Below, in pieces: positions 10,055 through 19,435 of a stretch of 64,000 bases of DNA (positions are counted from its first letter, which is position 1; each line of letters opens with the position of its first letter). The notes below the pieces were generated by a model. The model ran no database searches. It saw nothing but the letters and a program-made list of their open reading frames with translations, and had not been told where the DNA came from. The position numbers and the translations under genes are program-made. Source of the DNA: Psychrobacter sp. FDAARGOS_221 (GTDB taxonomy: Bacteria; Pseudomonadota; Gammaproteobacteria; Pseudomonadales; Moraxellaceae); the NCBI RefSeq assembly GCF_002313155.2, contig NZ_NWFK02000001.1, positions 1,488,001 through 1,552,000 on the forward strand. The letters run 5' to 3'.

Positions 10055-10655
10055 AAGAATTTTTGATATAACAGCCAGTGGAGCGGCACTAGTAGCCCTA
10101 TCTCCTGTATTGGCTGTAACTGCTTATAAAGTAAAAAAGAACTTAGGCTCTCCAGTCCTATTTAAACAGACCAGACCAGGTCTTAATGGTGAACCATTTG
10201 AGATGCTGAAGTTTAGATCGATGACTGATGCAACGGATTCAGAAGGTAACCTATTGCCAGATAGCGAAAGGTTGACTGACTTTGGTCGATTCCTAAGAAA
10301 GTCTAGCCTTGATGAATTGCCTGAACTTTGGAATATTTTCAAAGGCGATATGAGTATAGTTGGTCCAAGGCCTCTTCTCATGCGATACATCCCCTACTAT
10401 ACCGAGGCAGAACAAAAGCGACATAATGTACGACCCGGCCTTACTGGATTAGCACAGGTCAGTGGTAGGAATATGCTAAATTGGGATGATCGTCTGGCAT
10501 TAGATACATACTATGCTGAAAATCAATCATTATTATTAGATGCAAAAATCATATTAAAGACCATATTAGTAGTCCTTAATAAAAAAGACATCGCTGAAGT
10601 GCCAGGTGATATTTTCCCACCTTTAGATATATATAGGAAACAAAATGCGAGTTAA
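10047..10655 (+). CDS. pglC: Initiating phosphoglycosyltransferase, PglC/ItrA type
   Basis: Small monotopic membrane phosphoglycosyltransferase that transfers a phospho-sugar (bacillosamine type, QuiNAc4NAc or relative) from UDP to undecaprenyl phosphate. The N-terminal re-entrant hydrophobic helix is IKRIFDITASGAALVALSPV. The conserved GLNGEPFEMLKFRSM follows, then the catalytic Asp-Glu pair D89-E90 in SSLDELPELWN, then MSIVGPRPLL and the C-terminal RPGLTGLAQVSGRN. Length 202 aa is typical of PglC. It overlaps both neighbours by about 8-11 bp. Together with pglF and the pglE-type gene it points to a bacillosamine-like first sugar. Confidence 0.93.
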   Translation: MIKRIFDITASGAALVALSPVLAVTAYKVKKNLGSPVLFKQTRPGLNGEPFEMLKFRSMTDATDSEGNLLPDSERLTDFGRFLRKSSLDELPELWNIFKGDMSIVGPRPLLMRYIPYYTEAEQKRHNVRPGLTGLAQVSGRNMLNWDDRLALDTYYAENQSLLLDAKIILKTILVVLNKKDIAEVPGDIFPPLDIYRKQNAS

Positions 10656-11175
10656 GAACTTCTCCGCTGAGGATATAAAAACCCGAGTATCTTGGATAAA
10701 CAACTCGAATATTAATACTTCAATGTATTTTGATTTACCCGCTACTATAGAACAAACCCAAAAATGGCACGAGTCTAATAAGACTAAAACTAATAGGCAA
10801 GATTTTACTTTTTTTAAAGGTAATGAAATTGTAGCCATGGGGGGACTAGTATCTATAGATAAACAGGCAAGTCATGCAGAACTTTATATCATGGTAAATC
10901 CTAACTTACATGGTCAGGGATGGGGAAAGAAATCAACCAAATGGCTTTTGTTTTATGGGTTTGAGTATTTAGAATTAAATAAAGTATACTTGTTCACTGA
11001 TGGTGCAAATGTTAGTGGCTACCGCCTATATGAATCTATAGGTATGGTTTATGAAGGAACTATGCGTCAACATAAGTTAAAAAATGGAGAGCTAAAGGAT
11101 AGAAGAATCTATTCTATATTAAGCGAGGAATGGGAACTCTTAAATTACGAAGAAGACTTTAAATATGAAAATTAA
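10645..11175 (+). CDS. GNAT-family N-acetyltransferase
   Basis: A 176-aa GNAT protein of the RimJ/RimL-like branch. The acetyl-CoA-binding motif A is seen in AELYIMVNPNLHGQGWGKK (about residues 72-90; Q/R-x-x-G-x-G/A form HGQGWG), followed by LNKVYLFTDGANVSGYRLYESIGM. It overlaps pglC and is overlapped by the PLP-enzyme gene, so it belongs to this operon. PglD acetyltransferases, normally found here, are left-handed beta-helix proteins, and this is not one. It could be a GNAT substitute for PglD, as PseH is in pseudaminic acid synthesis, or acetylate another intermediate. Substrate is inferred only. Confidence 0.85.
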   Translation: MRVKNFSAEDIKTRVSWINNSNINTSMYFDLPATIEQTQKWHESNKTKTNRQDFTFFKGNEIVAMGGLVSIDKQASHAELYIMVNPNLHGQGWGKKSTKWLLFYGFEYLELNKVYLFTDGANVSGYRLYESIGMVYEGTMRQHKLKNGELKDRRIYSILSEEWELLNYEEDFKYEN

Positions 11176-12064
11176 TTTAATAGAACCCTTAAACTATCAA
11201 CAAAACAACATATTTGTACTACGTGATGACCTATACCCTTTTTTAGGAGGCGGTAATAAGGGTAGAAAAATTGCTACTATTGCAGAAGACATAAAGTCTA
11301 AAGGCTCGACAGCAATTGTTACCACCGGCGGTATTAATTCTAACCATTGTAGAGTTACAGCTGTTTATGCTGCTCAGCACAATATACAGTGCACACTAGT
11401 ACTGCATGGTTGTAAAGAGACATTTTTTAAACAGCAAGGTAACTCTCAAATAATGCGCGATACCAATGCAAAATTGATTTTCGTAGATGAACCAACTGAG
11501 ATATCAAGTGCCATGGATAGTGCTATGCAAAGCTACTCTAGTGCAGGAGGTAACCCTTACTATCTATGGGGTGGCGGTCATTCTTTGGTAGGGGCAAAAG
11601 CATATATTGATGCAGTTGAAGAGTTAGCTGACTTTCGAGAAAAAACACATTGGTCACCAAAGTATATATTTCTTGCCTCAGGTACAGGGTCTACTCAAGC
11701 AGGTATAATGGCCGGTTTAGATAAATATGATTTTAATGATACGTCAGTTATTGGTATCTCCATTGCAAGAACTAAGCAGAATGCTGAAGCTATTATCAGT
11801 AAATTCTACAAAGAACTGTGCCTTAAATATAATATTACGCCTCGCCAAAAGACTATAGTTGTTGATGATTATCTTTTTGGAGGATATGAAAAGTTTAATT
11901 CTGGAATAGCTGAGCTTTCTAGAAACTCTTTAAAGTATTACGGTTTTATTTTAGATACGACCTATACTGGTAAAGCTTTTTATGGGATGCAGAACTACCT
12001 AAACAGTATGGAGGAGGACGTATTGTTTTGGCATACGGGTGGTTTATTAAATTACCTTAAATAA
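11165..12064 (+). CDS. PLP-dependent ACC-deaminase/D-cysteine-desulfhydrase-fold enzyme
   Basis: Fold-type II PLP enzyme, 299 aa. The PLP-binding lysine lies in FLGGGNKGRKIATI (about residues 24-38), which matches the GGNKxRK motif of D-cysteine desulfhydrase and ACC deaminase. It is followed by the substrate loop TTGGINSNHCR and the phosphate-binding glycines in ASGTGSTQAGI (about 178-188). The protein is somewhat shorter than the usual 325-340 aa. Its place between a GNAT gene and an ATP-grasp ligase in a sugar cluster suggests that it makes or isomerises a small amino or hydroxy acid that is then attached to a sugar. The reaction is unknown; the housekeeping activity is only one possibility. 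Confidence 0.8.
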   Translation: MKINLIEPLNYQQNNIFVLRDDLYPFLGGGNKGRKIATIAEDIKSKGSTAIVTTGGINSNHCRVTAVYAAQHNIQCTLVLHGCKETFFKQQGNSQIMRDTNAKLIFVDEPTEISSAMDSAMQSYSSAGGNPYYLWGGGHSLVGAKAYIDAVEELADFREKTHWSPKYIFLASGTGSTQAGIMAGLDKYDFNDTSVIGISIARTKQNAEAIISKFYKELCLKYNITPRQKTIVVDDYLFGGYEKFNSGIAELSRNSLKYYGFILDTTYTGKAFYGMQNYLNSMEEDVLFWHTGGLLNYLK

Positions 12065-12092
12065 AAACTCTCTACATAAAGAGCAAAATTAT

Positions 12093-13103
12093 ATGAACAT
12101 TTTATTCACATGCGCCGGTCGCAGGAACTACTTAATTAATTATTTTAAAGAAGCTTTAAATGGTAATGGTTCAGTTTATGCTGCAGATATGCAAAGCTCA
12201 GCTCCTGCTTTGATTGATGCAGATCATTCAATTATTGTTCCTTCTATCTATGATGCTAATTATATCAACACTCTCGTTGATAATATTAAAAAGCATAATA
12301 TTGACGCTGTAATATCGCTTAACGATCTCGAATTACCTATATTATCAGAACACCGTACTCTCATAGAGAATGCAGGAGCAAAATTACTCGTTTCTAACGA
12401 GTCAGTCATTGATATTAGCTTTGATAAATGGAAAACCTTCCTCTTCTTAAAAGACATAGGCCTTAACTCACCGCTAACATTTACTAACTACCATGACGCC
12501 TTAACTGCTATTGAGAATAACACCTTAAAGTTTCCTCTAGTATTAAAGCCAAGATGGGGCAGTGCTTCTATAGGTATAGAGTTTCCTGAAAGCTTAGAAG
12601 AGCTGGAGTTAGCATATAAGCTACTGAAACTGCGGCTCGAGAGAACGATCTTAGCTAAAGCCAGCCAAGAAGATATTGAACAAGCTATTCTTATCCAAGA
12701 GAAAGTTTCAGGTGATGAGTATGGAATGGATGTTCTAAATGACCTAGATGGCAATTATAAAGGCTCTTTTGTTCGTCAAAAGCTATCTATGCGCTCAGGC
12801 GAAACAGACAAAGCAATATCAGTAATTGATCAGCGCTTTAATGAAATAGGAAAAACTATCGGAAGCAAACTAAAGCATATTGGTAATCTAGATTGTGATG
12901 TTCTAGAGCGCAATGGTGAACTATATGTCTTAGAACTAAATCCTCGCTTTGGAGGTGGTTATCCTTTTTCACATGAAGCAGGAATGAATACTTGTAGGGC
13001 TTATATATCTTGGTTAAAAGAACAAGACACCTTTGATACTGATAATCAATATCAAGCAGATGTGCAGTTTGCAAAATGTGATCGACTATTAAAAATAAAA
13101 TAG
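12093..13103 (+). CDS. ATP-grasp carboxylate-amine ligase
   Basis: A 336-aa ATP-grasp protein resembling the carbamoyl-phosphate-synthase large-subunit-like enzymes of polysaccharide clusters. The N-terminal pre-grasp fold starts MNILFTCAGRRNYLINYF. The ATP-binding strands include FPLVLKPRWGSASIGIEF (about 150-167), and the Mg-binding end is LYVLELNPRFGGGYPFSHEAG (about 274-294). Such enzymes join a carboxylate to an amine through an acyl-phosphate. In Neisseria, PglB2 carries an ATP-grasp domain that puts a glyceramido group on the 4-amino sugar in place of PglD acetylation. By analogy this enzyme may acylate the 4-amino of a UDP-sugar. That role is inference; fold assignment is firm. Confidence 0.82.
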   Translation: MNILFTCAGRRNYLINYFKEALNGNGSVYAADMQSSAPALIDADHSIIVPSIYDANYINTLVDNIKKHNIDAVISLNDLELPILSEHRTLIENAGAKLLVSNESVIDISFDKWKTFLFLKDIGLNSPLTFTNYHDALTAIENNTLKFPLVLKPRWGSASIGIEFPESLEELELAYKLLKLRLERTILAKASQEDIEQAILIQEKVSGDEYGMDVLNDLDGNYKGSFVRQKLSMRSGETDKAISVIDQRFNEIGKTIGSKLKHIGNLDCDVLERNGELYVLELNPRFGGGYPFSHEAGMNTCRAYISWLKEQDTFDTDNQYQADVQFAKCDRLLKIK

Positions 13104-13151
13104 CAAAGCATTACTATATTTTTTGAATAGATAAAAATCAGGCTAAAAACT

Positions 13152-14357
13152 ATGCTAAATACCCCTTTTCAACCTTGGCCTAGCTTTACCAAACAAGAAG
13201 CTGATGCCGTTAGTCGTGTATTACTGTCTAATAAAGTCAACTACTGGACGGGCACTGAAGCTCGTGCGTTTGAAAAAGAATTTGCTCAATTTTCAGACAG
13301 CAAATACGCCATTGCTGTCAGCAACGGTACAACAGCACTTGATTTGGCGCTACATGCCTTAGACTTACAGCCTGAAGATGAAGTTATCGTTACGCCACGT
13401 ACTTTTATTGCCAGTATCTCAAGTGTGGTCAACGCTGGTGCTAAGCCTGTATTTGCAGATATTAATGAAGATAGCGGGAACATCTCACCTGAAACTATTG
13501 CTGCTGTTATCACAGACAAAACTCGCGCTATCGTCTGTGTACATTTAGCTGGTTGGCCATGTGATATGGATGGCATTATGGCATTGGCTGATAAACATGA
13601 TCTGTATGTGATTGAAGACTGTGCTCAAGCGCATGGCGCTAAATACAAAGGCCATAGTGTGGGTAGTATCGGTCATATTGGTGCTTGGAGCTTCTGCCAA
13701 GATAAAATTATGACCACTGGCGGTGAAGGCGGTATGGTCACTACCAATGATGAGCGATTGTGGCGTAACATGTGGGCTTATAAAGATCATGGAAAGAGCT
13801 ATAAGGCAGTCTATGAAACTGAACACCCACCTGGCTATCGTTGGTTGCATGAGAACTTTGGTACCAACTGGCGTCTGACTGAAATGCAAGCAGTTATTGG
13901 ACGTATTCAGCTGACTCGTATGCCAGAATGGACTGCTAAACGTACTGCAAATGCTCAAGCCATACTTAATGCTTGCAAACCTTGGGAAGAAAAAGGCTAT
14001 CTGAATGTGCCTGTGATGGAACAAATAGCCGGCTTTGAAGACTGTGTACATGCTTATTACAAGCTGTATGTCTACGTCCGTTCAGAAAACTTGCCTGAAG
14101 GGTGGTCTCGCGATCGAATCATCAGTGAAGTCAATGCATTAGGCGTCCCCTGCTACTCCGGCTCAGCTTCTGAGGTATATTTAGAAAAGGCGTTTGATAA
14201 TACTGGATTACGTCCCGAGCCAAGATTACCTATCGCAGAACAGCTGGGCGAAACCAGTTTGATGTTCCTTGTACACCCGACACTATTGGATACTGAAGTT
14301 GAGAAGACAACACAAGCGATACAAGAAGTATTTACTAAAATCGACAGTATCCCTTAA
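13152..14357 (+). CDS. pglE: DegT/DnrJ/EryC1 aminotransferase, PglE-like
   Basis: PLP-dependent sugar aminotransferase that converts a UDP-4-keto-6-deoxy-HexNAc (from the pglF product) to the 4-amino sugar. Family motifs are SNGTTALDLALHAL (58-71), IEDCAQAHGAKYKG (154-167) and the PLP lysine K185 in WSFCQDKIMTTGGEGGM. Length 401 aa is typical. G+C is higher than in the preceding genes, so it appears to belong to the conserved rather than the variable part of the locus. It ends the biosynthetic run and is followed after 60 bp by wzi. Confidence 0.92.
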   Translation: MLNTPFQPWPSFTKQEADAVSRVLLSNKVNYWTGTEARAFEKEFAQFSDSKYAIAVSNGTTALDLALHALDLQPEDEVIVTPRTFIASISSVVNAGAKPVFADINEDSGNISPETIAAVITDKTRAIVCVHLAGWPCDMDGIMALADKHDLYVIEDCAQAHGAKYKGHSVGSIGHIGAWSFCQDKIMTTGGEGGMVTTNDERLWRNMWAYKDHGKSYKAVYETEHPPGYRWLHENFGTNWRLTEMQAVIGRIQLTRMPEWTAKRTANAQAILNACKPWEEKGYLNVPVMEQIAGFEDCVHAYYKLYVYVRSENLPEGWSRDRIISEVNALGVPCYSGSASEVYLEKAFDNTGLRPEPRLPIAEQLGETSLMFLVHPTLLDTEVEKTTQAIQEVFTKIDSIP

Positions 14358-14417
14358 AATAGCGGCGCTTAACAATTAAGATCGGACTCTACCCCTTCAC
14401 TGACTTTAAGGCTTTTC

Positions 14418-15914
14418 ATGAAGACTTATAAACTAATTCATACCACTCCTTTTTCATCTAGACTGTGTCAGCTTAGTTTGGTTGTAAGCCTAGGCTTAGC
14501 CAGTAGCCTTGCTAGTGCACAGAATATGCAATTGAATGACATGAGCCTTAAGTCAGAGCTTGACTGGCTACAAGCGCAAGGGGTGATTCAGATCAGCACC
14601 AGCACGTGGCCAATGACTGCGAATGAGATCAATCGTGCGCTAGATAATGCCAATGTTCAAACCCAAGCGCAGCAGCAGATCGTACAGTCTATTCGCTACA
14701 CTTTAGATCAACAACCTAAATCACTGGTCACTACCAAACTGTCGGCTTATGCTCAAAGTGATAGAGAGCAACTACCACAAAGTTTTGCTGATGACAAAAT
14801 GTCAGATTTCCAAGCCAGTGCTCAAGCAGGGATGAGTGAAGACGAATGGGAGTTTAACTTACAGGTTAATGTCAAAGACGATGACCTCATCGATGATGAA
14901 GATATTAGCTTTGAGGGCTCTTATATCGCGGGTAAATATGCCAACCAATGGCTAGTGGCTGGGCAAATTCCGACTTGGTGGGGACCTGGGCATGATGGTA
15001 GCTTAATCCGTGGTGATGCTAGCATCCCAGTGATGGGGCTAACCATGCAGCGTGACACGCAGACAGCGCCGAATAACCGATATCTGAGTTGGATTGGTCC
15101 ATGGCAATACCAACTGTTTGCGGGTCAATTAGATGACTATAAAGCTGTCGATCATACTAAGCTCATCGGGATGCGCTTAACTGCTCAGCCACTAGACTGG
15201 TTAGAAGTTGGAGCTTCACGTAGCTTTATGTGGGGTGGTAAAGGACGTCCAGAAAGTGCCAGTTCTTTTTGGGATGCACTTACCGGTGTTAAAGATAATA
15301 AGCCAGGCAGCCCATCTAATCAACTGGGAGGCTTCGATGTTAGAGCTAACTTATCATCCCTGATTAGTCAACCTATAGGCATCTACGCCCAATATATAGG
15401 TGAAGATGAAGCTGGTGCGATGCCTGCTAAGAATATGTATCTTGGTGGTATTGACTATGCTTCTAGCTTAAATACGACTCAATTAGGCACTGTTCCTTAT
15501 CAGCTGTATACTGAGTATACTGATACTCGCACCAGTGGTGATGTTCGTGGTATATCTTACAACCACAGCTCTTATACAGATGGGTATTATCAGCATGGCT
15601 ACCCTCTAGGTTATGCGCTTGGTGGGGATACTCAAAGCGTCGCTGTAGGTGGCAAGCTGTGGCTAGATAATCAAAACTTTATTACCACTAAACTGCAGTA
15701 CGCTAAAGTAAACCAATCTGGTGAAGTGGGTAGTAATTCATACCGTAATAACAAAGCCTTCCCTGAGTCAGACAAACTAAAAGTGGTTGATGTCGCTTGG
15801 GAACACCGTCTAAACCCAAAAACTAAAATCTCAAGTCGTATTTGGGCATCAGACTCTGATATCCACTCGACTGATGTCGGTGGTGGCGTAGGTATTGAAT
15901 ATACTAATTTTTAA
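14418..15914 (+). CDS. wzi: Capsule assembly outer-membrane protein Wzi
   Basis: Outer-membrane beta-barrel of the Wzi family, which helps anchor capsule to the cell surface. It has a clear Sec signal peptide, with a basic N-terminus, a hydrophobic core around LSLVVSLGLASSL and a likely cleavage after ASA at about residue 34. The mature part is rich in alternating aromatic and polar stretches, including WWGPGHDGSLIRGD, a conserved region in Wzi. The last residue is Phe, usual for barrel proteins recognised by BAM. Length 498 aa fits. It sits at the 3' end of the cluster, as in Acinetobacter K loci, with AAGG upstream of the ATG and a strong terminator just downstream. Confidence 0.92.
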   Translation: MKTYKLIHTTPFSSRLCQLSLVVSLGLASSLASAQNMQLNDMSLKSELDWLQAQGVIQISTSTWPMTANEINRALDNANVQTQAQQQIVQSIRYTLDQQPKSLVTTKLSAYAQSDREQLPQSFADDKMSDFQASAQAGMSEDEWEFNLQVNVKDDDLIDDEDISFEGSYIAGKYANQWLVAGQIPTWWGPGHDGSLIRGDASIPVMGLTMQRDTQTAPNNRYLSWIGPWQYQLFAGQLDDYKAVDHTKLIGMRLTAQPLDWLEVGASRSFMWGGKGRPESASSFWDALTGVKDNKPGSPSNQLGGFDVRANLSSLISQPIGIYAQYIGEDEAGAMPAKNMYLGGIDYASSLNTTQLGTVPYQLYTEYTDTRTSGDVRGISYNHSSYTDGYYQHGYPLGYALGGDTQSVAVGGKLWLDNQNFITTKLQYAKVNQSGEVGSNSYRNNKAFPESDKLKVVDVAWEHRLNPKTKISSRIWASDSDIHSTDVGGGVGIEYTNF

Positions 15915-15989
15915 TTAATTAAACTCTTACGTTTATAAAATAATTAATAGTTACTATAACCACACTACTTATTTTACTGTATAATTATT

Positions 15990-16016
15990 AAAAGGTGCTT
16001 AATAGCACCTTTTTTT
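15990..16016 (+). terminator. Rho-independent terminator after wzi
   Basis: Stem AAAAGGTGCT/AGCACCTTTT with loop TAAT followed by a T-run. It closes the capsule transcript about 75 bp after the wzi stop. Confidence 0.9.
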
Positions 16017-16143
16017 ATTCTAAATTAGTTGGATTAGCGTTTACATATACTCAGGAGTAGTCTCAACATGTCTATTAAGCAGTTTCTAATCTTAACCATT
16101 AACACCCTAAGCCAAATATAACCACATCAAGGAAAATTAACAT

Positions 16144-17487
16144 ATGTCAGATATAGGCAAAAAAGAGATATTTACAATAGCATTAGGATCAGTCATTGGT
16201 TGGGGCGCATTTATGCTGCCTGGCAATGTATTTTTACCGGATTATGGAGTCAGTAATACTCTAGTCGGTTTTATCATAGCTATCATGATGCTGGTCTTTA
16301 TCGAAAAAAGTTATACCAAAGTTATGCAAAAAGTCCCGAAAGCTGGTGGCGAATATAGCTTTGCTACCGAATTACTTGGTAGGAAATCGGGCTTTATAAC
16401 CGGTTGGGGACTACTACTGGCCTATGTCTCCATCATTCCTCTCAATGCAACTGCCGTACCTATGGTTCTGGATGCTGTGTTCCCTGCCTACTCGAAAGGT
16501 AGTTTACTCTACACTGTCTCTGACTACCCTGTTTACCTCAATGACATCTTAGTATCTTTAGCTATTATTGGCCTATTTACCTTTTTGAATTTAAAAGGCA
16601 TAAAAGGCGCGCTACAAGCACAAAACCTATTAGTCTTTGCTTTATTGGGTTCATTACTACTCATTTTAGTAATGGCTTTCTTCAATATTGGCTCAACTCA
16701 AGTTGATAACCTGAGCTCTAATATGAGTGAGTTGAATACATCTTCTATTATTAGAATTATTGCCTTTGCTCCTTGGGCGTTTATTGGTTTCGATGCTGTC
16801 GCTCAATTATCTGGCGATCATAAAGTCTCCTCAAAGACAGTATCACGTATGACCATGCTAGCCATCATCTTTGGTGCTATCATCTATAATTTATTGAATG
16901 TCATTACCGCTCTAGGAGTCAATCACCAACAACTATCCGACTCATCGTGGGCAACTGGCGCATCTGTAAAAGCTTTAGTTGGTAATGGTGTATTTTACTT
17001 CTTAGCAATTGCTATGTTTGGTGCTGTGGTATCTGGGTTAAACGGCTTTTTCATCAGCTCTACTCGCTTAATTACTAGCATGAGTGCGGACTATGATATT
17101 GGCGGTGTTAAACCAATGAAAAGTGAGAGTGGTACAGTGCATATCCCCAAATGGATCATGTACTTCATTGCAGTCTGTGCAATGGTAGTACCTTTCTTTG
17201 GAAGAACTGCATTATTATGGTTTGTAGACTTGTCATCAGTTGGTGCCTCAATTGCCTACTTTATGACCTGCTTATGCGCCTATAAAATTGCCGAAAAAAC
17301 TTCTGACTTTATAATTAGTGGCATAGGTATGCTAGTTTCATTGGCCTTCTTAGTCTTTTTATTAACCCCTATTTTCGATTCAAATATCTCTATGCCTTCA
17401 TATTTCAGCCTTCTGTTCTGGATTGCTCTTGGGACTGTCGTTTATATCTATATTAAGAATAGAAAAGTATCAGTGATCACAGTATAA
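16144..17487 (+). CDS. APC-superfamily amino-acid permease
   Basis: Inner-membrane transporter of 447 aa with about 12 hydrophobic segments. The first helix carries the unwound-helix glycine motif of the APC family (IALGSVIGWGAFMLPG), and KVPKAGGEYSFATELLG matches the conserved helix 2-3 region. It likely exchanges or takes up amino acids or amines; the substrate cannot be told. It is a single gene with AAGGAAAA upstream of the ATG and its own terminator, unrelated to the capsule operon. Confidence 0.87.
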   Translation: MSDIGKKEIFTIALGSVIGWGAFMLPGNVFLPDYGVSNTLVGFIIAIMMLVFIEKSYTKVMQKVPKAGGEYSFATELLGRKSGFITGWGLLLAYVSIIPLNATAVPMVLDAVFPAYSKGSLLYTVSDYPVYLNDILVSLAIIGLFTFLNLKGIKGALQAQNLLVFALLGSLLLILVMAFFNIGSTQVDNLSSNMSELNTSSIIRIIAFAPWAFIGFDAVAQLSGDHKVSSKTVSRMTMLAIIFGAIIYNLLNVITALGVNHQQLSDSSWATGASVKALVGNGVFYFLAIAMFGAVVSGLNGFFISSTRLITSMSADYDIGGVKPMKSESGTVHIPKWIMYFIAVCAMVVPFFGRTALLWFVDLSSVGASIAYFMTCLCAYKIAEKTSDFIISGIGMLVSLAFLVFLLTPIFDSNISMPSYFSLLFWIALGTVVYIYIKNRKVSVITV

Positions 17488-17525
17488 CTTAATGAAATAA
17501 AGCTAACTTAAAGCTCGATTTTAAT

Positions 17526-17563
17526 AAAAAAAGCGCTAGATCCTATGATTTAGCGCTTTTTTT
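17526..17563. terminator. Bidirectional terminator between permease and nhaC
   Basis: Perfect inverted repeat with arms AAAAAAAGCGCTA and TAGCGCTTTTTTT around a 12-nt loop. A-run and T-run on both sides let it serve the two convergent genes. Confidence 0.9.
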
Positions 17564-17577
17564 ACTACTGAAACTTC

Positions 17578-19035
17578 TTATCTCCCAATCCGACTAATCG
17601 TTAACCCACTAAACCCAAACGCAATGGTTAACAATAACGACAAATAACAAAAGAAGGCATAAGGTAAGTACTCAAGTACCGGCACGCCAAGTGCTTGACT
17701 GATAAACACCCCACACACACTCCAAGGCACTAATGGGTTAATCACTGTACCCGCATCTTCAATGGTGCGTGATAAATTCTTCGGGTGCAATTGTAGACGC
17801 TCAAAGGTAGATCGAAATGTCGTACCTGACAATAAGATACTTAAATACTGCTCACCGATAAGCACGTTGATACTCAGTGCTGACATAGCGGCCGCAAAGA
17901 TGGCCTGGCCGGCAGTGGTTAAATGGTCACGCACGCCTCCCAGCAACGCCGGTAAGATACCTAATATCTTTAATAGGCCGCCTAAGCTTAATGCCAAGAT
18001 AACGATGGTCTGAGTAAAGAACATACTCTGCACACCGCCGCGTGACAGCATGCCACCTACTTTGCCCAGCTCCAACGATTCTGCTGGTGCATAACCGCCG
18101 AATAAATATCCGCCCAACTGCTCAAGCGTCGGTGAGCTATGAGTATAGGTCACTATTAAGGCGGCTATAATAGTACAGATAATGGTATAAATCGCATTAA
18201 CCCGCAACAGCGCCAACAGTACCAGTACCACGAAAGGTAACACCGCATGGGTGTGTACGAGGCCACTGTCAATCAACTGGTTTTGTAATAACACCACTTG
18301 GCTTAAATTAGCGCTATGCGTCTGCCCAGATAATGCCCAAAATAACAACACACTGATAACCCAAGCTGGCACTGTGGTATACATCATATTGCGCAAGTGC
18401 TCGAACAAATCGATACCGACCACAGATGATGCGATGGTGCCTGTATCTGATAACGGAGACATCTTATCACCAAAAAAGGCACCTGATACCACTGCACCTG
18501 CGGCAATAGCGATATTGGCATCGAACGCCTGACTCATACTGATAAAAGCGACCCCTAAGGTCGCTACAGTGGTCAAGCTACTTCCTAAGGCAATACCAAT
18601 AATTGAGGTCAATACAAAAGCGGAGATGTAATAATAACGAGGCGATATAATCTCAAAGCCGAAGTACATTAAGGTGGGAATAGCACCTGACATCATCAGC
18701 GCTGCCACCATCAACCCAATAAAGAAGAACAAATAAATGGCGCCAATACCACTCATCACCCCGTCTGCCATTCGTGCCTGCATTTCTTGAAACGAAATAC
18801 CACGGATCACGCCGATTAATAGCAGCAGACATATCACCAGTATTAAAGACAGATGTGGCACCCACCCAAAGTGAATCATGGTGACACCCATCACCAGGAT
18901 CACCAGTCCAGCGATACAGAACGCTGACTTTGCTGACAGTTGGTGTGGCGATGGAGGCTCTGGTTGTGATTGGGGTTGGTTGGCTGATTGAGTGTTATTG
19001 ATGTTGCTATCTGCAGTGCTGTTGCCAGTGGTCAT
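17578..19035 (-). CDS. nhaC: Na+/H+ antiporter, NhaC family
   Basis: Polytopic inner-membrane sodium/proton antiporter of 485 aa with about 11-12 membrane segments. NhaC-like features include GSSLTTVATLGVAF and the acidic membrane stretch SGAFFGDKMSPLSDTGTIASS, a hallmark of the NhaC/NhaB group. The first 35 residues are a Gln/Pro/Asn-rich cytoplasmic tail. It is transcribed alone toward the shared terminator. The role is Na+ export and pH homeostasis, plausible for a salt-tolerant organism; malate/lactate antiport (MleN) is the main alternative. Confidence 0.88.
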   Translation of the reverse strand: MTTGNSTADSNINNTQSANQPQSQPEPPSPHQLSAKSAFCIAGLVILVMGVTMIHFGWVPHLSLILVICLLLLIGVIRGISFQEMQARMADGVMSGIGAIYLFFFIGLMVAALMMSGAIPTLMYFGFEIISPRYYYISAFVLTSIIGIALGSSLTTVATLGVAFISMSQAFDANIAIAAGAVVSGAFFGDKMSPLSDTGTIASSVVGIDLFEHLRNMMYTTVPAWVISVLLFWALSGQTHSANLSQVVLLQNQLIDSGLVHTHAVLPFVVLVLLALLRVNAIYTIICTIIAALIVTYTHSSPTLEQLGGYLFGGYAPAESLELGKVGGMLSRGGVQSMFFTQTIVILALSLGGLLKILGILPALLGGVRDHLTTAGQAIFAAAMSALSINVLIGEQYLSILLSGTTFRSTFERLQLHPKNLSRTIEDAGTVINPLVPWSVCGVFISQALGVPVLEYLPYAFFCYLSLLLTIAFGFSGLTISRIGR

Positions 19036-19435
19036 AGGGGTACCAATTATACAAAATAGGCGGATTTAAAGAGTGTGATGTAAACCCAACCTATCATAAC
19101 AACTTTTACATTATTCTGAAACGTTAACCATATTTAATTGACCGTTTATGGCAACAGCTAAGCCACTACAGAGAGCGTTTTTTATCATATTTGTAGTCTT
19201 TAGAAAAACATATAGCTATCAACAAACTCCTAAACAAACATCGTCGCAACGTATGATTATTTTAAACGATCATTTTTAATTGATTTCACACTTAATTTCA
19301 TGATCAATTCAAGTCAGTATATGTTGCTCGCTGTCGCATAAATCAACATTTTGCCTAAATCTAACATTGAGTTAAAAGCCAATCTGGTTTATTCTTAATC
19401 CTAGTGTGACCTACAACCCTCTGTAAGGAAAAAAA
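19036..19435. other. Divergent intergenic region, nhaC / aminotransferase
   Basis: A 400-bp AT-rich spacer with no credible gene on either strand. It must carry the divergent promoters for nhaC and the aminotransferase gene. Only short frames under 15 codons were seen. Confidence 0.7.
19367..19395 (+). promoter_or_regulatory. Candidate sigma-70 promoter of the aminotransferase gene
   Basis: TTGAGT and TATTCT are separated by 17 bp, about 40 bp upstream of the ATG. A good Shine-Dalgarno (GTAAGGA) follows before the start. The -35 has four of six and the -10 four of six consensus bases. Confidence 0.45.

Noticed and set aside
13545..14051. 168-codon - strand frame within pglE
   Set aside because: Antisense to a clear aminotransferase; no RBS and no recognisable protein.
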